Assembly: GCA_035691285.1 (NCBI GenBank)
Contig: DASSJI010000042.1
Span: 1-9,166, forward strand
Reading direction: 5' to 3'
DNA: 9,166 nt
From: DATFEN01 sp035691285
Lineage (GTDB): Bacteria > Acidobacteriota > Vicinamibacteria > Fen-336
This document shows, one piece after another, positions 1-5,991 of this stretch. The notes beneath the pieces are model-generated. The model had not been told where the DNA came from. It saw only the letters and a list, made by a program, of their open reading frames with translations, and made no database searches. The number at the start of each line of letters is the position of its first letter. Position 1 is the stretch's first letter. A program made the translations under genes and the position numbers.

Positions 1-74
1 GTCCCCAGACCACCGACCGACCACATCGACGCCTATAGCGCACTTGGTCGTCCTGTGCAACGGAGAATCGGCCG

Positions 75-1241
75 TCAGCCGGGAATGTTGAACCGGATCG
101 CCAACTGCACCCGGTTGGCCGAGCCCCGCGCTCCGCGGCGCACCTCCTTGAGGCCGTGCAGGTACTCGACGCCGGCCCAGGCCCTGTTCTCGAGGAACCA
201 GTAGCGGAGGTTCGCCGCGATGTAATCGAACCGCCGGTCGGGGGCGAGCGCCTCCCCGGGGTCGGTCTCGACCCAGGCCGGGCTCACCACGGCGTTCGAG
301 CACCAGCGAGACGACCAGCAGCGCTCGTATCCGACCATCAGTGCCGTGACCTTCACGGCCTTGAGCTCGCCCGAGGCGTCTGGAGCGGCGCTCGGCTCCC
401 CGCGGTAGCGGCCCAGGCCGGGACCCCAGGAGAACTGGGCGTAGGCCGAGTCGCGGCGGAAGAGACGGAAGCGGGCCGAGGCCAGGACGCCGCCGATCGT
501 GACGTCCATCGGCCCGCCGTCGAGTGGCCGGAAGCGTGTCAGACCGAGGAAACCCGACAATTGCACGTGGGCGCGCGCGGTTTCGTATCGGAAGCGAGCC
601 GTGAGGTCAGGCAGTGGCTTCTCCGCCTTTCCCGCGACGTCGGGCGGGGGCACGGTCTGGGCATCGCTCTCCTCGATCCCGAAGGCGAGCTGCGTCCGCT
701 TCGAGGTGGCAAAGGTGAAACGGACCAGCCCCTGGCGAACGAGCGGCTGCGCGAGGGCCGTCTCGAAGTCGATCGTGGGCGGGATGTTGTCCTCGTCCAT
801 GAAGGTCGTCCAGGTCTGTCCGGCGACCAGGAAGCCGTACTGGCCGTAGGCATGGCGCAGCCGGAACGCGTTGCTCGTTCCGTAGAAGTCTCCCTCCACG
901 ACGAGCTTCAGCTCACGGCCCTCGACCGGCCCAAAGGCGGCGAGACCCACGCGCGACTCCCGCGCGTGGATCCGCGTGTTCGAGCCGTCGCTGCCGTCGA
1001 CCGGGATCGTGCGCGGGTTGAAGGAGTCCGTGGAGCCGATCGGGTCGAAGTCGTGGATCGCGTCGACCTTGATGTAGCCGCCGAGCCGAACGGCCCAGGA
1101 GCCAGCGCTGAACGTGAACGGCGGCTTCGCCGCGGGCTCCGGGGCGGGCGTGGGCGCCGGGGTCTGCGCCGGGGCGTTCCTCCCGGCGGGCGCCAGGAGC
1201 ATGGAGCACGCGCCCCACGCGAGCAGGAACGGCATCGTCAT
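75..1241 (-). CDS. DcaP-like outer-membrane porin
   Basis: This 388-residue protein resembles the DcaP family of trimeric outer-membrane channels, which let small, often negatively charged, solutes cross the outer membrane. The N-terminus is hydrophobic (residues 4-19) and probably a signal peptide cleaved near APAQ (23-26), although it has no basic residue before the core. A Pro/Ala-rich linker follows (27-41), then the family-typical first strand GGYIKVDAIHDFDP (54-67). The rest alternates amphipathic strands with Gly/Asp-rich turns, as in a beta-barrel, and ends in the strand VQLAIRFNIPG. It lacks the terminal Phe common in porins. The ATG at 1241 was chosen because no good start lies upstream; a second ATG lies two codons inside, at 1235. 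No strong ribosome-binding site precedes it, but a 12-codon ORF ends in an ATGA overlap with it. It lies 80 bp downstream of the L,D-transpeptidase gene on the same strand and may be co-transcribed with it. The transported solute is unknown. Confidence 0.8.
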   Translation of the reverse strand: MTMPFLLAWGACSMLLAPAGRNAPAQTPAPTPAPEPAAKPPFTFSAGSWAVRLGGYIKVDAIHDFDPIGSTDSFNPRTIPVDGSDGSNTRIHARESRVGLAAFGPVEGRELKLVVEGDFYGTSNAFRLRHAYGQYGFLVAGQTWTTFMDEDNIPPTIDFETALAQPLVRQGLVRFTFATSKRTQLAFGIEESDAQTVPPPDVAGKAEKPLPDLTARFRYETARAHVQLSGFLGLTRFRPLDGGPMDVTIGGVLASARFRLFRRDSAYAQFSWGPGLGRYRGEPSAAPDASGELKAVKVTALMVGYERCWSSRWCSNAVVSPAWVETDPGEALAPDRRFDYIAANLRYWFLENRAWAGVEYLHGLKEVRRGARGSANRVQLAIRFNIPG

Positions 1242-1276
1242 GGGCTCGCCAGCACTGCCGCTACGTCGACCACCAT
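1238..1276 (-). CDS. possible 12-codon leader ORF overlapping the porin start
   Basis: Seen directly: an ATG at 1276 opens a frame encoding MVVDVAAVLASP and ends at TGA 1240-1238. That TGA shares bases with the porin ATG in an ATGA overlap. A GGAGAGG motif lies about four bases upstream of this ATG, whereas the porin ATG has no good ribosome-binding site of its own. Inference: ribosomes loading here could terminate and restart on the porin. A peptide this short can easily arise by chance, so this is a weak call. Confidence 0.25.
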   Translation of the reverse strand: MVVDVAAVLASP

Positions 1277-1321
1277 CCGCCCTCTCCGTGCCACCCCATT
1301 CCGAGCATGCGTCGCCCGCGG

Positions 1322-3076
1322 CTACCCCGCCTCAGGGTACGGATAACCGCGGTCCAGGGCCTCGTCGAGCGTGCGGTCGTGGCCGTAGATGTCGTCGACG
1401 AAGTGCACGACGCCCTCCGAGTTGACGTGGACGGTGTCGTAGAAGAGCACGACCAGGAGGGGCTCACGGAGGTTCACCCGGGCGGGCCGCTCGCCCTGCA
1501 TCGCGGCCTCGATCCGCGCCCGGGTCCAGGCGGGTTGATCCCGCAGCACCCACTCCGCGAGAGCCGCCGGTTCCTCCAGGCGGATGCAGCCGTGGCTGAA
1601 GTCGCGCCGCGTCCGCGAGAACAGCTGGGGCGCGGGGGTACCGTGCATGTAGACGTTCTGCTGGTTGGGGAAGATGAACTTCGCGAGGCCGAGGGAGTTG
1701 CGTGGGCCCGGCCTCTGGCGGACGAAGAGGCGTCCTCGCACGATGGCATCGAGGTTCTCGGGGGTGGCGGGCAGGGCGGGTGCGTCCTCATCGCCGCTCG
1801 CCACGATCTCCAGCTCTTCCCGCTGCAGGTAGGCGGGGTCGCGGCGGGCATGGGGCACGATCTCCCGGCTCGCGATGCCGTAAGGAGGGTTCCAGTAAGG
1901 GCGGAAGACGACGTACTCCATCTGCGCCACGAAGATCGGCGTGCGGTGGCCCATGGACTTCCCCACCACCACCTTCATCCTGAGAGGCTCCTGGCCCCCG
2001 ACGGGATCGGTGGCCCAGAGGCGGAAGAGGGGAACGTTCACGAACACGGTCGGGCGATCGAGTCGGGGCAGCCAGCGGCCCCGCTCGAGGGCCAGCTCCA
2101 ACTGCCTCACCCGCCGCGCGAGCGGAACGTTGAGCGCATCGATCGTGGCCTTGCCAATGACGCCGTCGGCGTCCAGGATGTGCCGGGCTTGGAAGCGCTT
2201 GAGGGCCTCGACGAGTACCCCCTCGTAGAGCGCAGTCCCGTCGGGGGCGGAGGCGGGCAGCGGATCTTCCTGGAGGTCGCCGAGGAGCCGCAGCCGCTTC
2301 GCGAGCGGCGGCACCCCGGCCCAGGGCTGTCCCGGCTCGACCTTCCGGCGGTCCCTGGCCAAGGCGGGGACGGGCTCGGGCTCGCCCGCCGCGGCCAGGG
2401 CGCGGTAATGGGCCAGCACCCGGCGGTTGCGGACGTAGTGCGGGTAGGAAGGCTCGAGGCCGTCCAGGAGGGCGGGGATGCGCAGGCCATCCCGGGCCTC
2501 CCGCAGGAGGGCCGCCCGGTCGAGCGTCCTGGGCTTGACGTCGTAGCCCCAGTCCACCGTGCGGGGATGCACCCGTCCGCGATGGACGGCGTCGATGGCG
2601 CGCAGGACCGAGGCGCTCAAGGCGAGGTCGAAAAGGGCGCGCTCGGAACCGCCGCCCGCGGCGGGCCCCCGCTGTCGGGTCCACTCCGACGCGATGCGCT
2701 CGGCGTCATAGTCGCGCGGCGCGAGGCCCCGCTCGGCGGACGCCGCCAGCGCCCCGATCGCTCCTTCGAGGGCGGGGTAGGCCCGCTCGCCGGCGAACCA
2801 GAACAACCGGTCAGCCTCCGCGGCGTAGAGCGCCCGGAGGGAGGGGGCGACGTCGGCGAGGTCGGGCCAGCGGAGCCAGGTGTGGCGGGCGGAGCCCAGG
2901 ACCTGCTCCACCGTGCTCGCGACCGCCGCCTCCGCGGGGCCGGACGGCTCGGTGAGGGAGGAAGGGACACTGGCCTGGTCCGCGCCGCTCGCGCGGGGGG
3001 CCTGCCCGCCGCAGGAACCCAGAACGGCAAGCCCGGCCAGTGGTAGGACGAGCCGACCCAGCGGTGTTCCCTTCAC
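1322..3076 (-). CDS. ldtD: YcbB/LdtD-type murein L,D-transpeptidase (lipoprotein)
   Basis: This 584-residue enzyme should form 3-3 crosslinks between meso-diaminopimelate residues of peptidoglycan in the periplasm. A lipoprotein signal is visible: a short basic start, a hydrophobic core (9-20) and lipobox LGSC with Cys22. A helical scaffold region follows (about 50-230), like that of the large YcbB enzymes. Next comes a peptidoglycan-binding-like segment (about 264-316) with LKRFQARHILDADGVIGKAT. The YkuD catalytic domain spans about 340-500, with His478 in YMHGT and SHGCIRL containing catalytic Cys497. The insertion between about 395 and 470 matches the substrate-capping region of YcbB. Its length is close to E. 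coli LdtD (about 615). The start is GTG at 3076, supported by AAGGAGG four bases upstream and by the lipoprotein signal directly after it. It is divergent from a YcbK/MepK-type gene. The exact substrate preference is inferred. Confidence 0.9.
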   Translation of the reverse strand: MKGTPLGRLVLPLAGLAVLGSCGGQAPRASGADQASVPSSLTEPSGPAEAAVASTVEQVLGSARHTWLRWPDLADVAPSLRALYAAEADRLFWFAGERAYPALEGAIGALAASAERGLAPRDYDAERIASEWTRQRGPAAGGGSERALFDLALSASVLRAIDAVHRGRVHPRTVDWGYDVKPRTLDRAALLREARDGLRIPALLDGLEPSYPHYVRNRRVLAHYRALAAAGEPEPVPALARDRRKVEPGQPWAGVPPLAKRLRLLGDLQEDPLPASAPDGTALYEGVLVEALKRFQARHILDADGVIGKATIDALNVPLARRVRQLELALERGRWLPRLDRPTVFVNVPLFRLWATDPVGGQEPLRMKVVVGKSMGHRTPIFVAQMEYVVFRPYWNPPYGIASREIVPHARRDPAYLQREELEIVASGDEDAPALPATPENLDAIVRGRLFVRQRPGPRNSLGLAKFIFPNQQNVYMHGTPAPQLFSRTRRDFSHGCIRLEEPAALAEWVLRDQPAWTRARIEAAMQGERPARVNLREPLLVVLFYDTVHVNSEGVVHFVDDIYGHDRTLDEALDRGYPYPEAG

Positions 3077-3080
3077 CGCG

Positions 3081-3087
3081 CCTCCTT
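3081..3087 (-). promoter_or_regulatory. ribosome-binding site of the L,D-transpeptidase gene
   Basis: AAGGAGG on the minus strand ends four bases before the GTG at 3076. This near-perfect Shine-Dalgarno sequence fixes the non-ATG start. Its last two bases on the plus strand (3086-3087) are also the first two bases of the -35 element of the opposite gene. Confidence 0.8.
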
Positions 3088-3114
3088 GCCAGAGTAGTCC
3101 CGAGTGTCTATCAT
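3086..3114 (+). promoter_or_regulatory. sigma70-like promoter of the mepK-like gene, predicted leaderless
   Basis: TTGCCA at 3086-3091 (one mismatch to TTGACA) and TATCAT at 3109-3114 (one mismatch to TATAAT) are separated by exactly 17 bp. The six-base discriminator GCCCGG places the expected start site at 3121, the A of the peptidase ATG. No Shine-Dalgarno sequence precedes that ATG, which fits a leaderless transcript. The GC-rich discriminator resembles those of growth-rate or ppGpp-sensitive promoters, but that is inference only. Confidence 0.6.
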
Positions 3115-3120
3115 GCCCGG

Positions 3121-3705
3121 ATGTCCTGGGGACGAAAAGGCTCGGATCCCCGCGCCGGCGAAGGCCCGGCGGACGGGTCGCGTCGCCTCTTCGTCTCCCG
3201 CGTCGTTTCCTTCTCCGCCCTGGCCTTGGCCGCGCCCACGGCCGCTGTGGCGGCGCGGGAGGAGCGAGTCCTCTCCTTCTTCCATACCCATACGAGCGAT
3301 CGCCTCACGCTTCCCTATTTCGCCGATGGCGCCTACCTTCCGCGCTCGCTCGCCCGTCTCGACCATTTCCTCCGGGACCTTCGAACCGGGGAAGAGCACG
3401 CGATCGATCCCACCCTCTACGACATCCTCCATGCGCTACGAGAGCTCACGGGAACGCGGCAGCCGTTCCACGTGATCTCCGGCTTCCGCTCCGCCGCAAC
3501 CAACGCGCGCCTGCGCTCGGCCCCCGGCTCCGGGGTGGCGCGGGCCAGCCTGCACCTCCAGGGCCAGGCCATCGACATCCGCCTGGGAGACGTCTCCAGC
3601 GCCATCCTGCGCGACGCCGCCTTGGAGCTGGGCCGAGGGGGCGTCGGCTACTACCGGCAGTCCGATTTCGTGCACGTGGACACCGGGCGCGTCCGGGCCT
3701 GGTAG
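3121..3705 (+). CDS. mepK: DUF882/YcbK-type (MepK-like) murein endopeptidase, Tat-exported
   Basis: This 194-residue protein belongs to the DUF882/YcbK group of M15-type zinc peptidases. E. coli MepK of this group cuts peptidoglycan crosslinks, including the 3-3 type made by L,D-transpeptidases. A twin-arginine signal is visible: SRRLFVS at 20-26, a hydrophobic stretch to about 42, and a probable cleavage site near AVAA (42-45). The zinc ligands are in place: HLQGQAID gives His145 and Asp152, and FVHVDTGRVRAW at the C-terminus gives His185. The conserved ISGFRS segment is at 119-124. The length fits the family (about 180-200). ATG 3121 was chosen because the Tat motif then lies 20 residues in; an upstream extension to 3040 would run across the divergent transpeptidase start. 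There is no ribosome-binding site, but a promoter is placed so that transcription would begin at this ATG. It is the only plus-strand gene supported here. Confidence 0.88.
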   Translation: MSWGRKGSDPRAGEGPADGSRRLFVSRVVSFSALALAAPTAAVAAREERVLSFFHTHTSDRLTLPYFADGAYLPRSLARLDHFLRDLRTGEEHAIDPTLYDILHALRELTGTRQPFHVISGFRSAATNARLRSAPGSGVARASLHLQGQAIDIRLGDVSSAILRDAALELGRGGVGYYRQSDFVHVDTGRVRAW

Positions 3706-3722
3706 CCACTCCAGCAACAGCG

Positions 3723-3748
3723 CCGATCCCGAGCGCGGGGGCGATCGG
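3723..3748 (+). terminator. weak hairpin after the mepK-like gene
   Basis: CCGATC (3723-3728) pairs with GATCGG (3743-3748), and a C/G-rich inner part can add further pairs. It begins 17 bases past the stop codon. No T-run follows, so it is not a standard intrinsic terminator; it may only be a transcript-end structure. Confidence 0.25.
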
Positions 3749-3797
3749 GCGGGGCTCTCCGAAGCCGGCCAGGCTCGGCATCCTATTTGAGCACCAA

Positions 3798-3807
3798 CGC
3801 CATGGCG
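3798..3807. repeat. 10-bp perfect palindrome
   Basis: CGCCATGGCG is its own reverse complement. With one extra C on the right side the symmetry extends to AACGCC...GGCGcGTT. It could be a protein-binding site, but in GC-rich DNA a 10-bp palindrome can be chance. Confidence 0.4.
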
Positions 3808-3861
3808 CGTTCCTCCCTCGAGACAGTTGTGGATCACCTCCCTGTCGGGGCTTCGCGGACA

Positions 3862-3879
3862 TGCTCCCCGGGGGGAGCA
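3862..3879. repeat. 8-bp perfect inverted repeat with a 2-bp centre
   Basis: TGCTCCCC and GGGGAGCA flank a GG centre. As RNA it would fold with a loop of at least four bases; as DNA it could be a dimer operator. AGCACTG at 3876-3882, which overlaps the right arm, is repeated directly at 3892-3898, a spacing of 16 bp. There is no T-run, so a terminator is not supported. Confidence 0.45.
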
Positions 3880-3963
3880 CTGAACTCCTCCAGCACTGCG
3901 TGCGAATGCAAAGTGAGTGCCGTGGTGCGCACGGATGGACCCCCAAGAAGCCCGTTAGGTCTC

Positions 3964-3990
3964 GTCGCGAACTCGCGACATCGCGATCGC
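3964..3990. repeat. cluster of three overlapping or adjacent palindromes
   Basis: GTCGCGA and TCGCGAC form a perfect 7-bp inverted repeat with a 2-bp centre (3964-3979). ATCGCGAT (3980-3987) and GCGATCGC (3983-3990) follow immediately, and each is a perfect 8-bp palindrome. The TCGCGA core occurs in the arms and recurs next to them. It looks like a binding-site cluster, but no function can be assigned. Confidence 0.45.
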
Positions 3991-4088
3991 TGTCTCCTGG
4001 ACCGCGTCCGCCCTCGGCCGCCCAGTTCGTGGCTGCCGCTGGTCTTGTGAAGCGCCTGCTCCCGCCGGCCGCTGGCACACGGGTTACT

Positions 4089-4139
4089 CAGCCGGTCCTC
4101 GGCTGCGGAGCCCCCCGAAAGGGGTGAGCTCGGCAGCTC
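4089..4139 (+). ncRNA. candidate structured RNA: adjacent hairpins with a GAAA tetraloop
   Basis: Three potential stems lie within 51 bases. CAGCCG-GTCCT-CGGCTG (4089-4105) is a perfect 6-bp stem. CCCC-GAAA-GGGG (4113-4124) is closed by a GNRA-type tetraloop and can be lengthened by GAG/CTC (4108-4110 with 4129-4131) and CTGC/GCAG (4103-4106 with 4133-4136). GAGCT-CGGC-AGCTC (4126-4139) is a perfect 5-bp stem. The lengthened middle stem competes with both neighbours, so two alternative folds are possible. It matches no riboswitch or RNA family I recognise, and the strand is uncertain because stems also form in the complement (the GAAA loop only on plus). Confidence 0.3.
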
Positions 4140-4244
4140 GTAGGCCGTGATCGACCGAACGGAGGCCTCAGGTGAGCGCACGAGATCTACGAGCGCCGAA
4201 GGCTCGAGGGCCTGCCGGGCGACGCCGAGGGCGACTGGCTTCAG

Positions 4245-4262
4245 GCCGAGGCGGACCTCGGC
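4245..4262 (-). terminator. hairpin just after the SulP stop codon
   Basis: GCCGAGG and CCTCGGC form a perfect 7-bp stem around the four-base loop CGGA. It starts 17 bases beyond the SulP stop, at the end of the minus-strand operon. No T-run follows on the minus strand, so it is either a T-less transcript end or a chance hairpin. Confidence 0.3.
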
Positions 4263-4279
4263 GCCAGACCGAGCCCTCG

Positions 4280-5986
4280 TCAGTCGCGGACGTGCGAGGC
4301 CTTCGTCTCGCCTCGCGAGAAGAAGTCCTCGACGGCCTGCGCGAGCGTCGCGCGGCGGGTGATCGGGCCGAGCTGCTGCTCGAGCCCCTCGAGGCGCAGC
4401 ATCTCGCGCACGCTCGCGTGGGCTTCGACCACGCGCAACGCGATCCCGCGCGCGGCGAACTCGCGCGCGAGGCCGGCGACCATCTCGGCGCCGGCCATGT
4501 CGACGACCGGGGCGGCCGACAGGTCGCAGATGGCGAGCCGGATCGGCTCCTGCGATTCGTCGATGCGCGCCCAGACCGCCTCGCGCACGGCCTCGGCGTT
4601 GAAGTAGACGATCGCGCTATCGACCCGGAACAGCACGGCGCCCGGGACGGGCTCGTTGTCGTGGTGGCGCTCCATGTCGGAGAAGCGAGCCGTTCCCGGA
4701 ATGCGGCCGAGGAAGGCGACGTGCGGCCGCGCGGCGCGGTGCATCAGGACGAGCAGGGACAGGATCGAGCCGATCAGAACGCCGCGCAGGATGCCCGAGC
4801 CGAGCACCCCCACGAAGGCCGCCAGCGCGACGAAGAACTCGCTTCGGTGTGCGCGCCACAGGCGCCTGAGCGTCCCGACCTTCACGAGGCCCGACAGCGC
4901 CATCAGCACGACCGCCGCGAGGACCGGCTGTGGCAGGTCCGCGAGCAGGCCCGACAGGAACAGCGTGACGGCGAGGACGATGCCGCCCGCCACGAACGTG
5001 GCGAGCGGCGTCCGAGCCCCACCGGATTCGTTGACGAGCGACTGGGACATCCCGCCGCTCACGGGGTAGCCCCAGCCCAGGCCGGCGGCCAGGTTGGCGG
5101 CGCCGAGCGCGAGGAACTCCTGGTTTGGATCCAGGCGGTAGCCGTGCTTCGCGGCGAACGTGCGCCCGATCGCGACGCTCTCGACCGCCCCGAGCAGGAA
5201 GCAGGCGAACGCGAGCGGCAGCAGCTCGTTGATGTCGCTGCGCAGGACGCGCGGCAGCGCCGGCGTGGGCAGGCCGGTGGGGACGCGGCCGAGCAGGCTG
5301 ACCGAGTGGGCGCCGAGGTCGAAGACGCGCGCCAGGACGATGCCTCCGGCCACGACCGGAAGCGCAACGGGTTGACGCGGCGCCAGCAGCTTGCCCGCGA
5401 GCAGCAGGGCGACCGCGCCAAGCCCGAGGGCGAGCGACGCGGGGTTGGTCTCGGGCAGGTGGCGCAGGAAGTGCGCCGCGCGCTCCCAGAAAGAGCCGCC
5501 GTGGGCCGAGGCGAAGCCGCAGAGCTTCGGCAGCTGCGTGCTGGCGAGCACCAGCCCGATGCCGGCCTTGAAGCCGACCATGACGCTCTCCGAGAAGAAG
5601 CTGGTCGTGGCGCCGGCGCGCACGATCCGGGCCAGCAGGCCGATCGCCCCGACCATGAGCGCCGTGCAGGCCGCGAGCGCCCCGAAGCGCGCCGGATCGC
5701 CGCCGGCGAGCGACCCGAGCGAGGAGCCCAGGAGCAGCGAGATCGCCGAAGTGACCGTGATCGCGGTGTGCCGCGAGCCGCTGAAGATCCAGTAGACCAG
5801 CGCGGAGAACAGGCACGCGTAGAGTCCGGCCTGCGCCGGCAGGCCGGCGAGCGACGCGTCGGCGACCGCCGACGGGACGAGATACGCGGCGAGCGTCACC
5901 CCCGCCAGAAGGTCGTAGCGCAGCCAGCCTCGCTCGTACGAGCGGAGCCAGGCGAGCGCCGGGACGAGGTTGGTGCCGGCGGCCAT
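4280..5986 (-). CDS. SulP-family anion transporter with C-terminal STAS domain
   Basis: This 568-residue inner-membrane protein belongs to the SulP/SLC26 family, which moves inorganic or small organic anions. The membrane domain covers about residues 25-415. Recognisable family features are ASLAGLPAQAGLYA (44-57), SRHTAITVTSA (71-81), GYPVSGGMSQSLVNESGG (306-323) and a long run of hydrophobic segments. In the first helix the usual PQAxAYA signature reads VPSAVADA (37-44), with Ser and Asp where Gln and Tyr are usual. The STAS domain (about 447-560) has CDLSAAPVVDMAG. At 497, where many STAS domains carry a phosphorylatable Ser or Thr after Asp, this one has Met. The ATG at 5986 lies five bases after the upstream polyphosphate kinase stop, so translation is probably coupled; no strong ribosome-binding site is visible. 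It is the last gene of the operon. The substrate is unknown: sulfate, bicarbonate and other anions are all possible. Confidence 0.9.
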   Translation of the reverse strand: MAAGTNLVPALAWLRSYERGWLRYDLLAGVTLAAYLVPSAVADASLAGLPAQAGLYACLFSALVYWIFSGSRHTAITVTSAISLLLGSSLGSLAGGDPARFGALAACTALMVGAIGLLARIVRAGATTSFFSESVMVGFKAGIGLVLASTQLPKLCGFASAHGGSFWERAAHFLRHLPETNPASLALGLGAVALLLAGKLLAPRQPVALPVVAGGIVLARVFDLGAHSVSLLGRVPTGLPTPALPRVLRSDINELLPLAFACFLLGAVESVAIGRTFAAKHGYRLDPNQEFLALGAANLAAGLGWGYPVSGGMSQSLVNESGGARTPLATFVAGGIVLAVTLFLSGLLADLPQPVLAAVVLMALSGLVKVGTLRRLWRAHRSEFFVALAAFVGVLGSGILRGVLIGSILSLLVLMHRAARPHVAFLGRIPGTARFSDMERHHDNEPVPGAVLFRVDSAIVYFNAEAVREAVWARIDESQEPIRLAICDLSAAPVVDMAGAEMVAGLAREFAARGIALRVVEAHASVREMLRLEGLEQQLGPITRRATLAQAVEDFFSRGETKASHVRD

Positions 5987-5991
5987 CCACG

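Larger units (their letters stand above)
3706..4279. other. 574-bp spacer without a convincing gene, rich in inverted repeats
   Basis: This stretch lies between the 3' ends of the convergent mepK-like and SulP genes. Small frames exist on both strands, but none has a ribosome-binding site or a recognisable product. The 87-codon frame at 3787-4050 ends in G or C in only about 70% of codons, less than expected for genes this GC-rich. Direct reading shows perfect inverted repeats at 3798-3807, 3862-3879, 3964-3979 and 4245-4262, and a run of hairpins at 4089-4139. No transposase, integrase, tRNA or terminal repeats are seen. It may encode a small RNA, be a decayed gene, or hold binding sites. 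Confidence 0.6.

Noticed and set aside
1..74. Short stretch downstream of the porin
   Set aside because: A brief ACCGACCGACC repeat is visible, but no terminator hairpin with a T-run and no gene.
156..1346. 396-codon plus-strand frame opposite the porin
   Set aside because: The product is Arg/Gly/Val/Glu-rich with no motif, whereas the minus strand encodes a recognisable DcaP-like porin.
1307..3046. 579-codon open frame on the plus strand
   Set aside because: It is antisense to the L,D-transpeptidase, whose lipobox and SHGCIRL motif prove the minus strand. The product is low-complexity Arg/Gly/Pro/Ala-rich with no recognisable motif.
3040..3120. Upstream start of the mepK-like gene at 3040
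   Set aside because: It would add 27 residues before the Tat signal and run across the transpeptidase start and the predicted promoter.
3787..4050. 87-codon plus-strand frame in the spacer
   Set aside because: TTG start without a ribosome-binding site, only about 70% G or C at third positions, and no recognisable motif.
4070..4095. rRNA-like string on the minus strand (CTGAGTAACCCGTGTGCC)
   Set aside because: It loosely resembles a 16S rRNA segment, but the surrounding sequence does not continue the match, so it is chance.
2880..4127. 415-codon plus-strand frame across the mepK-like gene
   Set aside because: It is out of frame with the zinc-ligand motifs of the peptidase and low in complexity; its extension into the spacer is by chance.
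3834..4181. 115-codon minus-strand frame in the spacer
   Set aside because: No ribosome-binding site, an irregular Arg/Ser-rich composition and no family resemblance.
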